A stretch of 64,000 nt of DNA, from contig NC_064774.1 in the NCBI RefSeq assembly GCF_011397635.1, positions 248,001 to 312,000 of the forward strand, given 5' to 3'. The translations under genes were made by a program, and so were the position numbers. This DNA comes from Epinephelus fuscoguttatus. Lineage: Eukaryota > Chordata > Actinopteri > Perciformes > Serranidae. Every line of letters starts with the position of its first letter. Position 1 is the stretch's first letter. Below are positions 1 through 12,100 of the stretch, one piece after another. The notes beneath the pieces are model-generated. The model had not been told where the DNA came from and ran no database searches. It was given only the letters and a program-made list of their open reading frames with translations.

Positions 1-878
1 ATCTCGTGCTGTGTGTCATAGTAGACGACAACCGACGCCACGCTGGGACGCCTCAAGACGTTCCGACAGACAGCCGTCACTTTGACCAGTAGGAACACAG
101 AGCAATTTGCTGCCATAGACAACTGTACGACAACAACAGCCCAGGGTTTTTGATATTTCCTCTACCACACAGAGTAAAAAGGGAAAATGATGGTGTGAAA
201 CAGTAGAGGCACTTTGTCAACCCGCTGAGTACTGCCATTAGCATCAAGCTAGCAAACAATGTTCTTTCCTCATAATGGAGGATATAAAGGAATAAAACTA
301 AAAAATAGAGGCGGGGCTTTGACTAACCACAACTGCAGAGGCTACCAGCTTAATTTAATTCCTCTGTATTTTTATATATTTACTTTTAATGTGCTCCCGT
401 TGCCTTGATAAAGTTAATGCATTGCGCTGTCATTTCAAACCCATCACTTCCTGTGTCTATTTCACATTAAAAGTCCCTTATTACCTCGGCTGACAGAATC
501 CCTTCATTTTCTAAACAGACTTTTTGCAGCCATCTGGTGGCACTTTTTACAACATTTCGGCTGGCACATGAACAGACCCAGTGACTGAAATAATAGTAGT
601 AATAGTAAGAATAGCACAAGAATAACCTGATGACATCACACACGTCGTGAAAGACGACCGGGGATGATTGGTGTGGACTGTTGTACAGTCTGTTGGCCAA
701 GTCACAGCACAATCATATGACTCCGCAATCACCTGATGTGACATGGTGACTGTTGAAACAGACAAAAATGTTGTGTGGTGTGAACCAGGCATAACGCAAA
801 GACGACCAACACATCACGCGTCATTAATGTCATGTATTTGCAAATAAGCTATTAATCACAGTGTCTTTCTCTTCCCAG
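1..878 (+). other. sh3d19 intron, left edge
   Basis: No exon or known repeat recognised; frames here are short and lack splice support. Confidence 0.6.
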
Positions 879-915
879 GTCGTCCTGAGAGACGTAAGCC
901 AGAGCATCGTCACAG
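879..915 (+). CDS. sh3d19: sh3d19 exon (first seen in window)
   Basis: Between a cttcccag acceptor and a gtaag donor. Only one frame stays open when joined to the next exon; it reads VVLRDVSQSIVT and ends in phase 1. The 878 bases to its left look intronic. Confidence 0.65.
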
Positions 916-918
916 GTA

Positions 919-961
<43 letters not shown>

Positions 962-1355
962 CTCTTTCCTCTTTTTTTGTCTCACCTGACCGTTTGGCTC
1001 AAGATGACTAACTGTTGGTGCTTTTAATGTGACACACATGGAGGAGTGAGGGTTTTGGCCGAGGAGGTGCGTTTGATGTTGAAATCCAGGTGACTCAGAC
1101 AGCTCTTTGAAGTTAATCAGTGATGTTTAGCGTGTTTAAACCTGCTTTTAAAAAAAACAAAATATATCTCTACAAACCTGCAGTAAATGTTTTCTGCCGT
1201 CAGACTCCAGTTTGGGACCATTTTCTGCAGTGTCCTCGCAGACTTGCAGGATCTACTTTCTCCCTTTGGTCTCCGGGTCTGACACACTCCTGAAAGTATT
1301 TGGGCTGTTGGCCGGTTGGCATGGCAACTAGCTGGAGAAGTCACAGAGTTTAAAG

Positions 1356-1386
<31 letters not shown>

Positions 1387-4300
1387 TTATGGGAGAATTG
1401 GAGCCTCAGATTGAGTCTGTCTCACCTAAAAGATGGTAACGGGAGAAGAAGACTGACCGTAAGAAGGTTGTGAAACACCCAGTGCACACATAAACAGCTG
1501 ATTGCTCGTATTAGTCTGCATTAAAAGGAGCAGGACAAAGTTCAAATAATTTTTGAGGCCTTTGTGTTATTTGAATAAATATAAGATTAGGTCAGTTTGC
1601 GTGCGTTTTGCAGGCATCCTCACAGGAGTTTCCCTTCACCAGAACACATGTTTAAAACTGGTCTGCTCCCAAAGTCAGCTGTGGAAAACAACCAAATCCT
1701 AACTCCAATAAAAAACCTGTGTAGCTAAGCTTTCCCCTTCAACTGTTACTAAACACTTCCTGCAGCTGTGTCACATTAAAAACCATAATCAGCAGTCTTT
1801 TCCTGAAAGGTTTTCTCTCTGTGAAGCAGCTTCAGGAAGTGTTGACTTTGCTTTAACATGGCAGTAGGTCTGTTCTCAAACAGCACTTTGTTCCTGCGAT
1901 GCATCTGCCAATGTTTATAATTCTTATAACTCCGAAACTGAACTTCTCTCCTGTTAGCAACAACAATTGCGTTCATATATTTTTTTTTAAAATTTACAAC
2001 AAATATGCATAATGGCAAGCAAACTGCGCTAAATACGGATCGGAAATGTGTAACAACATTTTTTGCCGACACTAGATATATTAAAAAAAAAAAAAAAAAA
2101 AAAATTTGGAATGTCGCTTTTCTACATGTTTCAGTGTTGCTCCACTGGTGTATTGATAAAGTCTTGACTTTTTCCTCGTGGAGGTTTTATTGCACTCACA
2201 GTAACAAGCGTAGTTGTCATCAGCTCAAGTTATTTTCACCTCTCTGTCTCCTCCGTGGCATCTCTACTCTTTGTGTGTGTGTGCCCACAGACGGCAGGAG
2301 GAGCAGCTGCTGCAGCACGATAATAAATGACACCAAAACAATAAACGGTGAGCTAACAGTTACAGATGAAACAGCCGGTAACGTCTGAGCTTCTCACGAC
2401 TGCGGTCGTTAATAATTTAGTGCCGGTGCCTGTTTACTACCGGTGAGATAAATGTAGTAAAAGCTCCACACATATGTAGGAAAAAGCGTGTATTAAAAGA
2501 TCGACCTTGGATTTTATGAATCAAAATCCAGTCATTCAAATGGCCAAAACAAACACATGTGCAAGCCAGGTACAATACGCGCTAGAGCTCATGGGAAATA
2601 AAACACTACCGCTTTTGTCCACAGGGTCGCCAGAATCAACTCAAAATGAAAGTTCCTTGTAGGGGCTTTAAGTTTGAAAGCGTACAAGCCAGGAAAGATT
2701 GTCCGAATGTGTGTGACATTATCCCTATTCGTATGATTCATCAGTCTTTTTTTTTTTTAAAGATATTTTTTGGAGCTTTTTGCCTTTATTCAATAGGACA
2801 GATCTAGGGTGAAGGGGAAGATGAAGGGGGGGGGATGACATGCAGCAAAGGGCCACAGGTTGGAATCAGACCCATAGCTGCTGTAGCAAGGAAACAGCCT
2901 TTGTACATGGGGCTGGTAGGCACCCCATGATGTCTCAGTCTTGTCCTTCTCTGTGAAGACACATTTCTTTCCTCACTTTAGGTGCTGGCACCTAATCAGC
3001 CCCTCACTTTTCTTGCTGTTCAGCTCAGTCCCTGTCTGAACTGCTGGACCGTCACTTGCACACACCCCAAAATGACGTAACTGGGAAAGAGGCTCAAAAC
3101 TTTGCCAAACAGAAAAACTGCATCAGCAAAAAAAGGTCATTGTTCAGAAAGTCAACTCTCGCCAAAGTCTGACTTCACAAAAACACAAACTTCAGCCTCA
3201 AAAACGACCAGCGAGTTAAATTAACACCAAACCAAATCAGTGTTTTTTTGTTTTGTCCAACCCTTTTTTTTTTCTTTTTTTTTTTTTTGGACAGAGAGAA
3301 ATGGAAAGAGGAGGATAAAGAGGAGGCTGTTTTTCCATCACTGTTGAAAGTAAAGCAGTGAGTTTTGTGTGTGTTTGGGCAGTGTCAGGGGTGAGTCATG
3401 AGTGTCTGTTCATGGTTAGCAGCTCTGTGGCAGAAAGAGAAAGAAAGAGCAAGAGAGACGGTCAGAGACAACAGACTGAAAGACGATTAAAAAGTGAGAT
3501 ACAGAGATACAGACGTCTGACCTCCTTCTGTCATCTGGGTGAGTCTGTTGATTCCTAACCTGCCTAGCAACAGCTACCTCTCTGTATAGATAATGAAAAG
3601 TAGTCGTGGAGCTCCTTCAATATCTCCGGTCAGGGGGATTTTCCTCAATGTCTTCATGAGAATTTAGCTAAGTGTGCTTCACAAATCACAAAGGAAGAAG
3701 GTGTTTAGCTGAAGAATCTACTCCACTGTACGACAAAAACTTCTCGCGATGATGACGACACAATGACAATGACATATTTTTGCTTTTGTTAGGCTCTAAA
3801 AAGGCGTCTATACTGCGCCGTTAAGGACACGAAAAACTGAGTTGTTGGTCTTGTCAGGGCTTTAAGGCTGTCACTGTTTTAATCATTTATATTTGTAATG
3901 ATTGTACCTCTCAGTCGCTCCACACTTACAACAGATGTCTGTAAGTGTTTCTCCTCTGGAATGTGAAAAGGCTTTTTCCACTCTCTTATCAGGATGTGAA
4001 CCAGACCACATCCTGTGTCTTCTTCATTTTCCTCTCACGAGGATGACCTCTTGCGTGGTTGCATTGTATGTGCGTCCTTCTTTTTCTCACTACTCAAAGC
4101 ATCGACTGGACCTGTTGTGTCGTGTTATTTCACACTCAGAGGCAGTTGGAAACTGTAGCGCTGTGCCCGATTCAGAATTATGTCAGTTGAATCAGATTCA
4201 GCTGCTAAGTTTCAGCAGGATGTTCAGTGTGACAGTGGCATTTATGTAGAAGATGATTTCTTTGGCCTTTTGCCTTCATCAGATAGGACAGTCTAAGTTT

Positions 4301-7300
4301 GAAATGGGGAGAGAGCGGGGAGGACATGCAGCAAAGGGCTGCAGGCTGCAAACCCGTGGAAGCTGCAGCAAGGACATTGTCTTCGTATATGGGACGCCTG
4401 CTCTACCCACTGAGCCACCAGGCGCCCTGCGTTTTTAAATCTAATCTGATGCTCTATACTAACATGAGAGAGCTGTTGCTCAAGGAAAAGGGGAGTTCTG
4501 TTTCTGCATGAATTAAGGAACAGTTAAGGTAATCACACATTCACTTTGCCACACAGTGCCTAGAGTGTGCTTCAGTGCTCAAAGTGAGTCTTTCTGAACA
4601 CAGCCATAATGACCAAGCTAACGGCACTAATATGACTGTTGTATTCAGTATTTGTGAGCTGTATATTCACCACTTCTAAGCAAAAGACAGGAGATAATCT
4701 TATCTAAGAAGTTGGGTGGGCATTGTGTCTGCAGCTGTCTGTCCCAAAGAATAGCGCGAAAGTTGAGAGCACTTTCTCCGAGGCAAAATCTGGCGACCCA
4801 AACGTCCCACATAATAAATGTGGCTTGGTTTAGAAGATGATTTGTGATAAAGTGATGTATTGATTAACTTTGCAAACTTTACCTGCCTCCATAAAACAAG
4901 TTAAAGGGGCAAAAAGTGAAATCGTTTCACCGCTAGGTTTGCTGTTGTGCACTGCCTGTAGACCAAAACAAAGTGTGTCATGAGACACACCTCCCTCTAC
5001 CTCTGCTCTCCAACTCCACCCCCCACTCGCCTCGTCTAAGCTTAGTTTAGCAGTTAGCGATATCTTTCACTCACTCTCGGTCGCTGTGTTTAGCTATTCC
5101 CCTGCCTACTTCAATGATGATGGTCCCTGTAATAAATGCAGTATATTTGCTGAGATGGAGGCGAGGCTCAGTGACTAGAAGAGCTGGTAGAAGCGCTCCA
5201 TAGCTGTAAGTTACTCAAGTAGCCGGTGGCAGCCGACTCGGCTAGAGCCATCGCCGGATCCCAGCTAGTGCTAACACCAGGAGCTAACGCTAATGTTCCT
5301 ACTCTTCTCTGTTAGTGAGAGCGACGTTTTAGCCTGGCTGCATTTTACAATGCCAATTGCAAATGTTAGCTGGGCTGCTGGGCTACTCACCTAACACAAC
5401 TGTAACGCCTGACCCATTGCTGGGACCGAGCCGCTAATAGCTCAAGCTCCGGACATTAACCATGCTACGATTGTGACATTAAATTTAATTGAATCGACAT
5501 AGCGACATGTGCCTAATGTTACTGTAGCACTAATAAAATTAAAATTAAAACAGACATTTGACTTTATGTTGTACCTGTCCAGGAGAAGAAGAGCTAGCTC
5601 TGAGTCAGATTGTAGCCCCTTTAGCTCTTGCAGTGCTCTCCACCTTGGAAATACAAGGCCAATGTTAATCTGGGTTCTGTCCCTTTCTTTATCCAACAAC
5701 TTCTTCGCCAATGACTGTTGTTTCTTTAGAGGTAATGTCGGATCCTGGTTGTCTTCAGGTGAACGTTTCATTCCACTCTCTGCCATTTCACTTCGAAAAT
5801 ACGCGCTGCCATTGCTCACCGGCTGTAGCCTTTTATAGGGAGGGAGGGCCAAGGGCTCCGAGAGGGGGAGGAGGAGGAGGCGGCGATTCACATGAACGTA
5901 CATGAACGCGCAGCCGGACCAGCTTGTAAACAAGGGGCTGGAGATCAACACAGAGAGAGGGTGTGTGAGGTCATGCTATACTCCAGATGAAATTACACCT
6001 CTAGTTCTTCACATAGCAATTTTTTAATTCCTTCAATCTATAAATGATGAATTTCCGCTTATTGCCCCTTTAACTTGTAACATATTGAAATAAGGGCGTG
6101 GTCACTGGCAGTCATCCAGAATTCATAGAACCCTAGTTACATCCATAACTCTCAATTTGTTGTTTCTCCCATCTTGGGTGGCACCGACTGACGTTTTGTT
6201 TGTCTCAATCTGCGCTTTTTTGCTTTTGAGATGTCCAAACCACAGGGTTTTCCACACATCATTTATTTGTGGTGGCCTGCCACAATTAAAACATCTGCCG
6301 CCACGTTTTGATTTTATATTTCTGGAGCTGGGCCGTTCATTAGGCGTGCCGTTGGAATATATACGAAGTTCAGTTAGTTATTGCTCCACATTCTTGCAGA
6401 GCAGAATGTCTGGACAGGGATGGAGCAGCAGAGCAGCAGAGCGTCAGGCCCAGTGAAAGTGAAACTTAATTGTTCATTGTGCTGGTTAGAAAGTTTCACC
6501 TCCATCAGAGGGTTTCACAGAGGAATAATTCCCCCAAAACCTTGAGGCTTCAGGAGGACTATATTCCAGTACCTCGCTAGTGATGTCAGTTTTTAGGCTT
6601 TGATGAAGGCCAAAGTGTGTCCTGCAACTTGTTTTAGGCTAAGTTTATTTCTGGAAAACTTTTGGCCCCTTTTGGCTATTAAAAAGAGTGAGGAGTCAGC
6701 AGAATCATAACGGTTTTTCAACCATTAAAATTCACTGCAATCACACAAGGTCCTTGAGCATACAGTCATAAATATGCCCACAAAATTTTAGGCTGATTGG
6801 TCCAATAGTTTGTGAGATTGGAAACACACTCTCCTCACACACTGTCCCCTCCAGGCTTATTCCTGACCAGATAAAAAACAAAACTTTTGTCTCAGCAGTC
6901 AATCGTTCCTGCACTGAGGGTAAAAGATTTTAAATCCGAGAGCCAAGCTGGTGTTCTTGATGTGCCCTGGAGCAAGGCATTGACCGCTCAGCTTTCTGGA
7001 CGTGAGGCAGAGGAAAGAAATGTTGGAAGATGACTTCTGCAGACTGTGTGGAGTTTGAGGACTGGGTGGGACGGCTGAGCAGTGTTTGTCACTGGAGAGG
7101 GAGGGAGGGAGGAGAAGTGGCAACAGAGGTGAAATAATGTGACTCATGATTTCCTTTTTTTCTTACCCCCCCCCCCCCCGTTTTCTCTCTGCAGCCAGGG
7201 TCCTCTCTCATCCATCAGAGCAGCCATTAAGAGAAGTGAGTATTCATCCCCTACCTCCTCATCAAGTCTCTCTCATTCTTACTTAAGTCTGACGTTTAGA

Positions 7301-9096
7301 TTCACCTCAGAAACCATATAACCTAAAACAACCGGTGCATGAAATGTAATCAGTCTAACTTTGGTATTTTTAGCAAAGCTTGGATTGTGGGTGATGGATA
7401 TATTCCTGAGTGCATATTGATTTGTCTAACCGAGCTTTGTTGACGTCTGAAGTCCGTTTGAGCTGTGGCCTGGAAAAGTGTGGACTTATAAAAATGGAAA
7501 ATATGCATTTTGACCTTTTGTGGGGAAATAAAATCCTGCATAGCAACGAAAAGCAGCGACTCCCAACACTGGACTGTCGCCACAGCCTTCAGTTTAACCG
7601 CTTGCACTTGCGTCTGTCCTTTTTAGGTTCCCTGATGTAGATTTAAAATAGCAACACAGTTTTTATAGTGTACAACACATCACATATTTTATATCTACTC
7701 TGATGAGTTCAACACTCAAATAATTTAAAATGCACAGTACAACGAAATATAAACACAATCAGTGAAATCGGCAAACAACCTTCCATCTTTAATCTAATAT
7801 TTAATCTCCTTTTTATCATGTCACCCGCAGCTGTGTCAGGTAAAACTGTGTGTATGCCCGGTCTGAGGAATGTGTGAGGTGTGCACATTCTTCCGTTAGA
7901 AGTACTGGTTTATGTGTGGAAAAAAGGCGTATGCATAGTCTGCACAGTGTACCCACTGTGGTCATAAAGGGATGGACATGGTCAGCAACAATACTCAGGT
8001 AGACTTCTGCACACCTTGGTTGGAACCAGTGCCTATGTGACTTCCTGTTGCCTTTCTATCATCTTGAACCAGTCTGGCCATTCTCCTCTGACCTCTGGCA
8101 TCAACAAGGCATTTTGGCTCACTGGATATTTTCTCTTTTTGGGACCATCCTCTGTAAACCCTAGAGATGGTTGTGCTGAAAATCCCAGTAAATACTCAGA
8201 GCAGCCCGTCTGGCACCAACAACCATGCCACGTTCAAAGCCACTTCAATCACCTTTCTTCATCATTCTGATGCTCCGTTTGAACTTCAGCAGCTCGTCTT
8301 CAACATGTCTACATGACTAAATGCACCGGATGTGATTCAGGAGTACGTCTTTGTCAGAGTCACTGTCTATCATATCATCCATATTTAACTGTTTCCTGTC
8401 TGTCTGTCAGCCTCCACCAGGTCAACGTCTCTGTCTGAGTCATCCAGAGACAGAGACAGAGAGCGGGACAGGGACAGGGACAGAGACAGAGACAGAGACA
8501 GGAGGTAAGACACACTGCAAGAAATGTAACAGCTTAATGAGGCTGAACTGGTGTGCGTGCTCTGTAATCAATTTGTCGAGTCAGGAGAAGGAGGGAGTAT
8601 TTGTGGTCAACAAGCAAGCGTGATGATTTGTGTTTACAGTAAATAAGCTTCATGTACGGAGTTTCACTGGGTCCACTATCACACACCTTCACCGTGAGTC
8701 ACATTCTTAGATGTAAACATTCATAAAACCAGTCTTTAATCATCGAGTCATTTGTTTCTGTGGGTTGCCTCCTTCATGTTGAGGTCACAGCTGAGCTCCA
8801 TTTCCTTTTCATAACCACCTCGGAACGCTGAGGGCTGAACCCCATGTGTGTCGCTGTCTGTTTTTCAAATGGAAACTCCCACTCAGCTGTTCGCAAAAAG
8901 TGTTGATGGAGGTTACTGCGCTGATGTCCTCCCCTTCCTCACACGCTGTTTACTAATACTGGGTGTGTTTACATGCACACCAATATTCCCCTATTACCCC
9001 AAGTTTGACAGTATCCTGAAACTGATAAGGGTCATATAAACAGCATGAACCGTGGTTATTGTGAATGTATCTTTTATTGTGACTTGCAAACGTGTC

Positions 9097-9128
<32 letters not shown>

Positions 9129-12100
9129 CTCTTTATTTTGAAGTGCAGTGAATTTTAGACACAGAGCTTTTATTTTGAAGTGCTGTTTTCTGCTGTAGAG
9201 TCAGGGAGTATGACGCTGAATGTATTAAACTGTGTGGACCTTGAACTAATGACTACGGAAAAGCCTGGACCCTGTGGCTGGACCAGTTGGGAACCAGTGG
9301 TTCTGGCGCACACCTCAAAGACTTCTGCATAGGAAAATAAAAATGTGCAAAATATGAAGTTAAATTCCTGCACACTGCCAGCAAATGGCGTATGCAAATA
9401 ATTTTTTCCTATTTCCATTTTAATTTGTATTCCATATATCTAGACATGAGATGTCTTACTGACATTTTATCAATTTACCAATTGTTAGTATTTTTTTCAT
9501 TATAAAATAAAAAAAAGAAAAATGAAAATAAGCAAAAGGTGAAGTTGAATTTTGGAGATTTTTATTTATTTATTTTTTATTTTTTGGGGGGCTTTTTGCC
9601 TTTAACGTACAGGACAGTGTGAAATGGGGAGACAGATAGAGTGGGGGGACGACACACAGCAAAGGGTTGCAAGCTGGAGTCGAACTCGCGACCGCTGCAG
9701 TGAGGCATGACCTCTATACATGGGGTGCCGACACTATCCACTAAATTAACGACAACCCAATTTTGAAGATTTTAATCTGGAGTAATGTTGTAGCCGTAGT
9801 CTTTTTATCGTTGGTTTATATTATTTTTTATCCATGGTGATAATTTTATTTATTCTGTTGAATTTTATTTGTTGTTTTTTAACATTTAATTGAAATTTTT
9901 ATGAAAGGTTTTTCATGAAAGGTAATAATAATAATAAATAAATAAACATTTGTTGATTTTTAAAATTTTATTGAAATTTTTAGACAATTTATTTGCATTT
10001 ATTATATTTTTATTCATTTATTTATTTTGTCTGTTGTTAAATTTTGTTGTGTGAGGCACTCTAGGCTGCATGTTTTTATGAAAGGTGCCATATAAATAAA
10101 TATATATTTTTTGAGATTTATAGTTTCATTATAATTTGTGAATACATTACAGAACACAGCAAACATGAGATCAAGTAAACTTGCGTATCTGACAGAAAGA
10201 GGGAGGCATGAGAAAATATCTGCAGTGCAAACAGAACCTAAATAATAACAGAAAACAAACAACAAACAAACATAAATAAATAAATAATACAAGTTAAAAC
10301 TGAATTCCTGCACAGTGTCAGCAAATAGAGAGTGAAAATTTCTTTTTTCTATTTTAATTTGTATTCTACATGTCTTGACATGAGTGGTTTTATTTTTCAT
10401 CAGCTATTAATAATTTATTTTATCTGGCTTTCCTTTATTTGATTGGTTGTTGCGGCGTGTGGCTTTAAAATAAAGACGTTTTGTATTGTGTTGTATTTAC
10501 AATAAATTATACAGTGTGCAGGAATGTAACCTTTTCTCTTATATATTCTGTTAATTAATCAGGTGACAGAATCACTGACATTTTGGATAATTACTTATAA
10601 GGGAGTTGTTTATTAAGTAAAATGGAGATTTGAATCACATTATTTTAAATTGGGCAACCTTGTGTGAAACTAAACAGTCAGTTTAAAGACATCTGTTTGG
10701 CTCTAAGTGATTTGCGATATTTAAACTCAGTGGTTTACACCGTACAGTGAAATTCTTAATTGCCAGTCTCCCTTCACACAAGACATTAATGAAATTAGAA
10801 TTAAAGTAAGATTGTAAGAAAAATAAATAAAATAGCAGACGCAAGAAAATGACTTTAAAGCGCACCATGCTTCAGTTCAAAATGAGCCTTCTGCTGTTAA
10901 ACAGCACGTCAATGCATGGATTTCTCTGTTGCTGACTTCCTGCTATCTGGAACTGTTGCTAGGCGACCGGAGATCACCATCCTGTCAGCGGAGCCGCTGG
11001 CCTCCACCTCCTGGTTCCCTGGAGCTTCTGGAGGATTCCCACCTCCCCCTCCTCCTGCAGCTCAGATCTGGGGACCCTCAATCCCTCCGTCCTTACAGGT
11101 GACTGTTTGTGTCGAGGTGTCACTTTGAATATGGAGTCCAGTTATTAAAGGTCTTTGTCCCTCTGCTGAGGACGTCTTGTTGTTTTAGGTTTGTTAGGTG
11201 GTTGTCTCTATGTGTCAGCCCTGTGATAGTCTGGTGTCCTGTCCAGGGTGAACCCCGCCTCTCACCCAGTGTCAGCTGGGATAGGCTCCAGCCCCCCGCG
11301 ACCCCTAACAGGATAAGCGGTTGTGTGGTGTTTCATGACTGCAGGGCCCCAACCCTGCTGTCTTGTTGTGTTGCTGTGCATTAAAACATAACGAGTGAAA
11401 CCCATGTGACAGCAGACGTAGAACAAAGGATCGGGTCCAAATGCCCGATCGCTCCGATAACGATCTTTGAGATTTGCATATCAGCAAATCCTCACTTTTG
11501 AGACGCTGAATCATGTTCATATTTTTTCCTGTTTGTCTCCTCAGCCACCTCCTTCCTACGAGGAGGTGATCAGGGAGAAGACACAGGAGCAGGTCCTCCT
11601 TCCTCCTCCTTCCTCCTCATCCCCATCACGTCCAGCTTCTGTAACCATCGCCACTCAGACTGAACCAGGATCAGTCCCCGACCCCCAAGACTCGCAGGGT
11701 GAGAGGAGGCTCGCTTGTGTTTTGTTTTTGTCAGTGAATATTTGAGAGTGACATTAATTTGTGTGTTTGTGTCTCAGTGAGAAGACCAGTGAGACCGCCG
11801 CGGCCGCCTCTCCCTTTCCCTCCCAGACCATCTCACGTTAATGACATCACCATCACAGCCAGCCAGTCACTCACCTCCCTTCACAGTGTGGTACCAGACA
11901 CACACGGCGGCGCTCCCACACAGTGCTGTGACCTCCTCACTGAGCTTTGCTCGCCGTTGACCTCAACCTCCAGTGCTCAAACGGACACATGGGATCGGTC
12001 ATTTGTTGCTGCTGACGTGGCAACTCCTCCCACCACTTCCTCTCACGTCCCGCTGGAGCGCCCCAGGCCACGCCCCCGCTCCAGGCTCAGCGCGCCGCCT

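Larger units (their letters stand above)
2348..7194 (+). other. sh3d19 intron(s), 4.8 kb
   Basis: Holds two SINEs and the 4905-6069 TTAA element. Should also contain one undetected small exon, as the flanking phases (1 and 2) do not match. Confidence 0.6.

Noticed and set aside
5509-5838. + strand frame in the TTAA element
   Set aside because: Antisense of the - strand exon, which has an ATG and a splice donor and a more protein-like composition.
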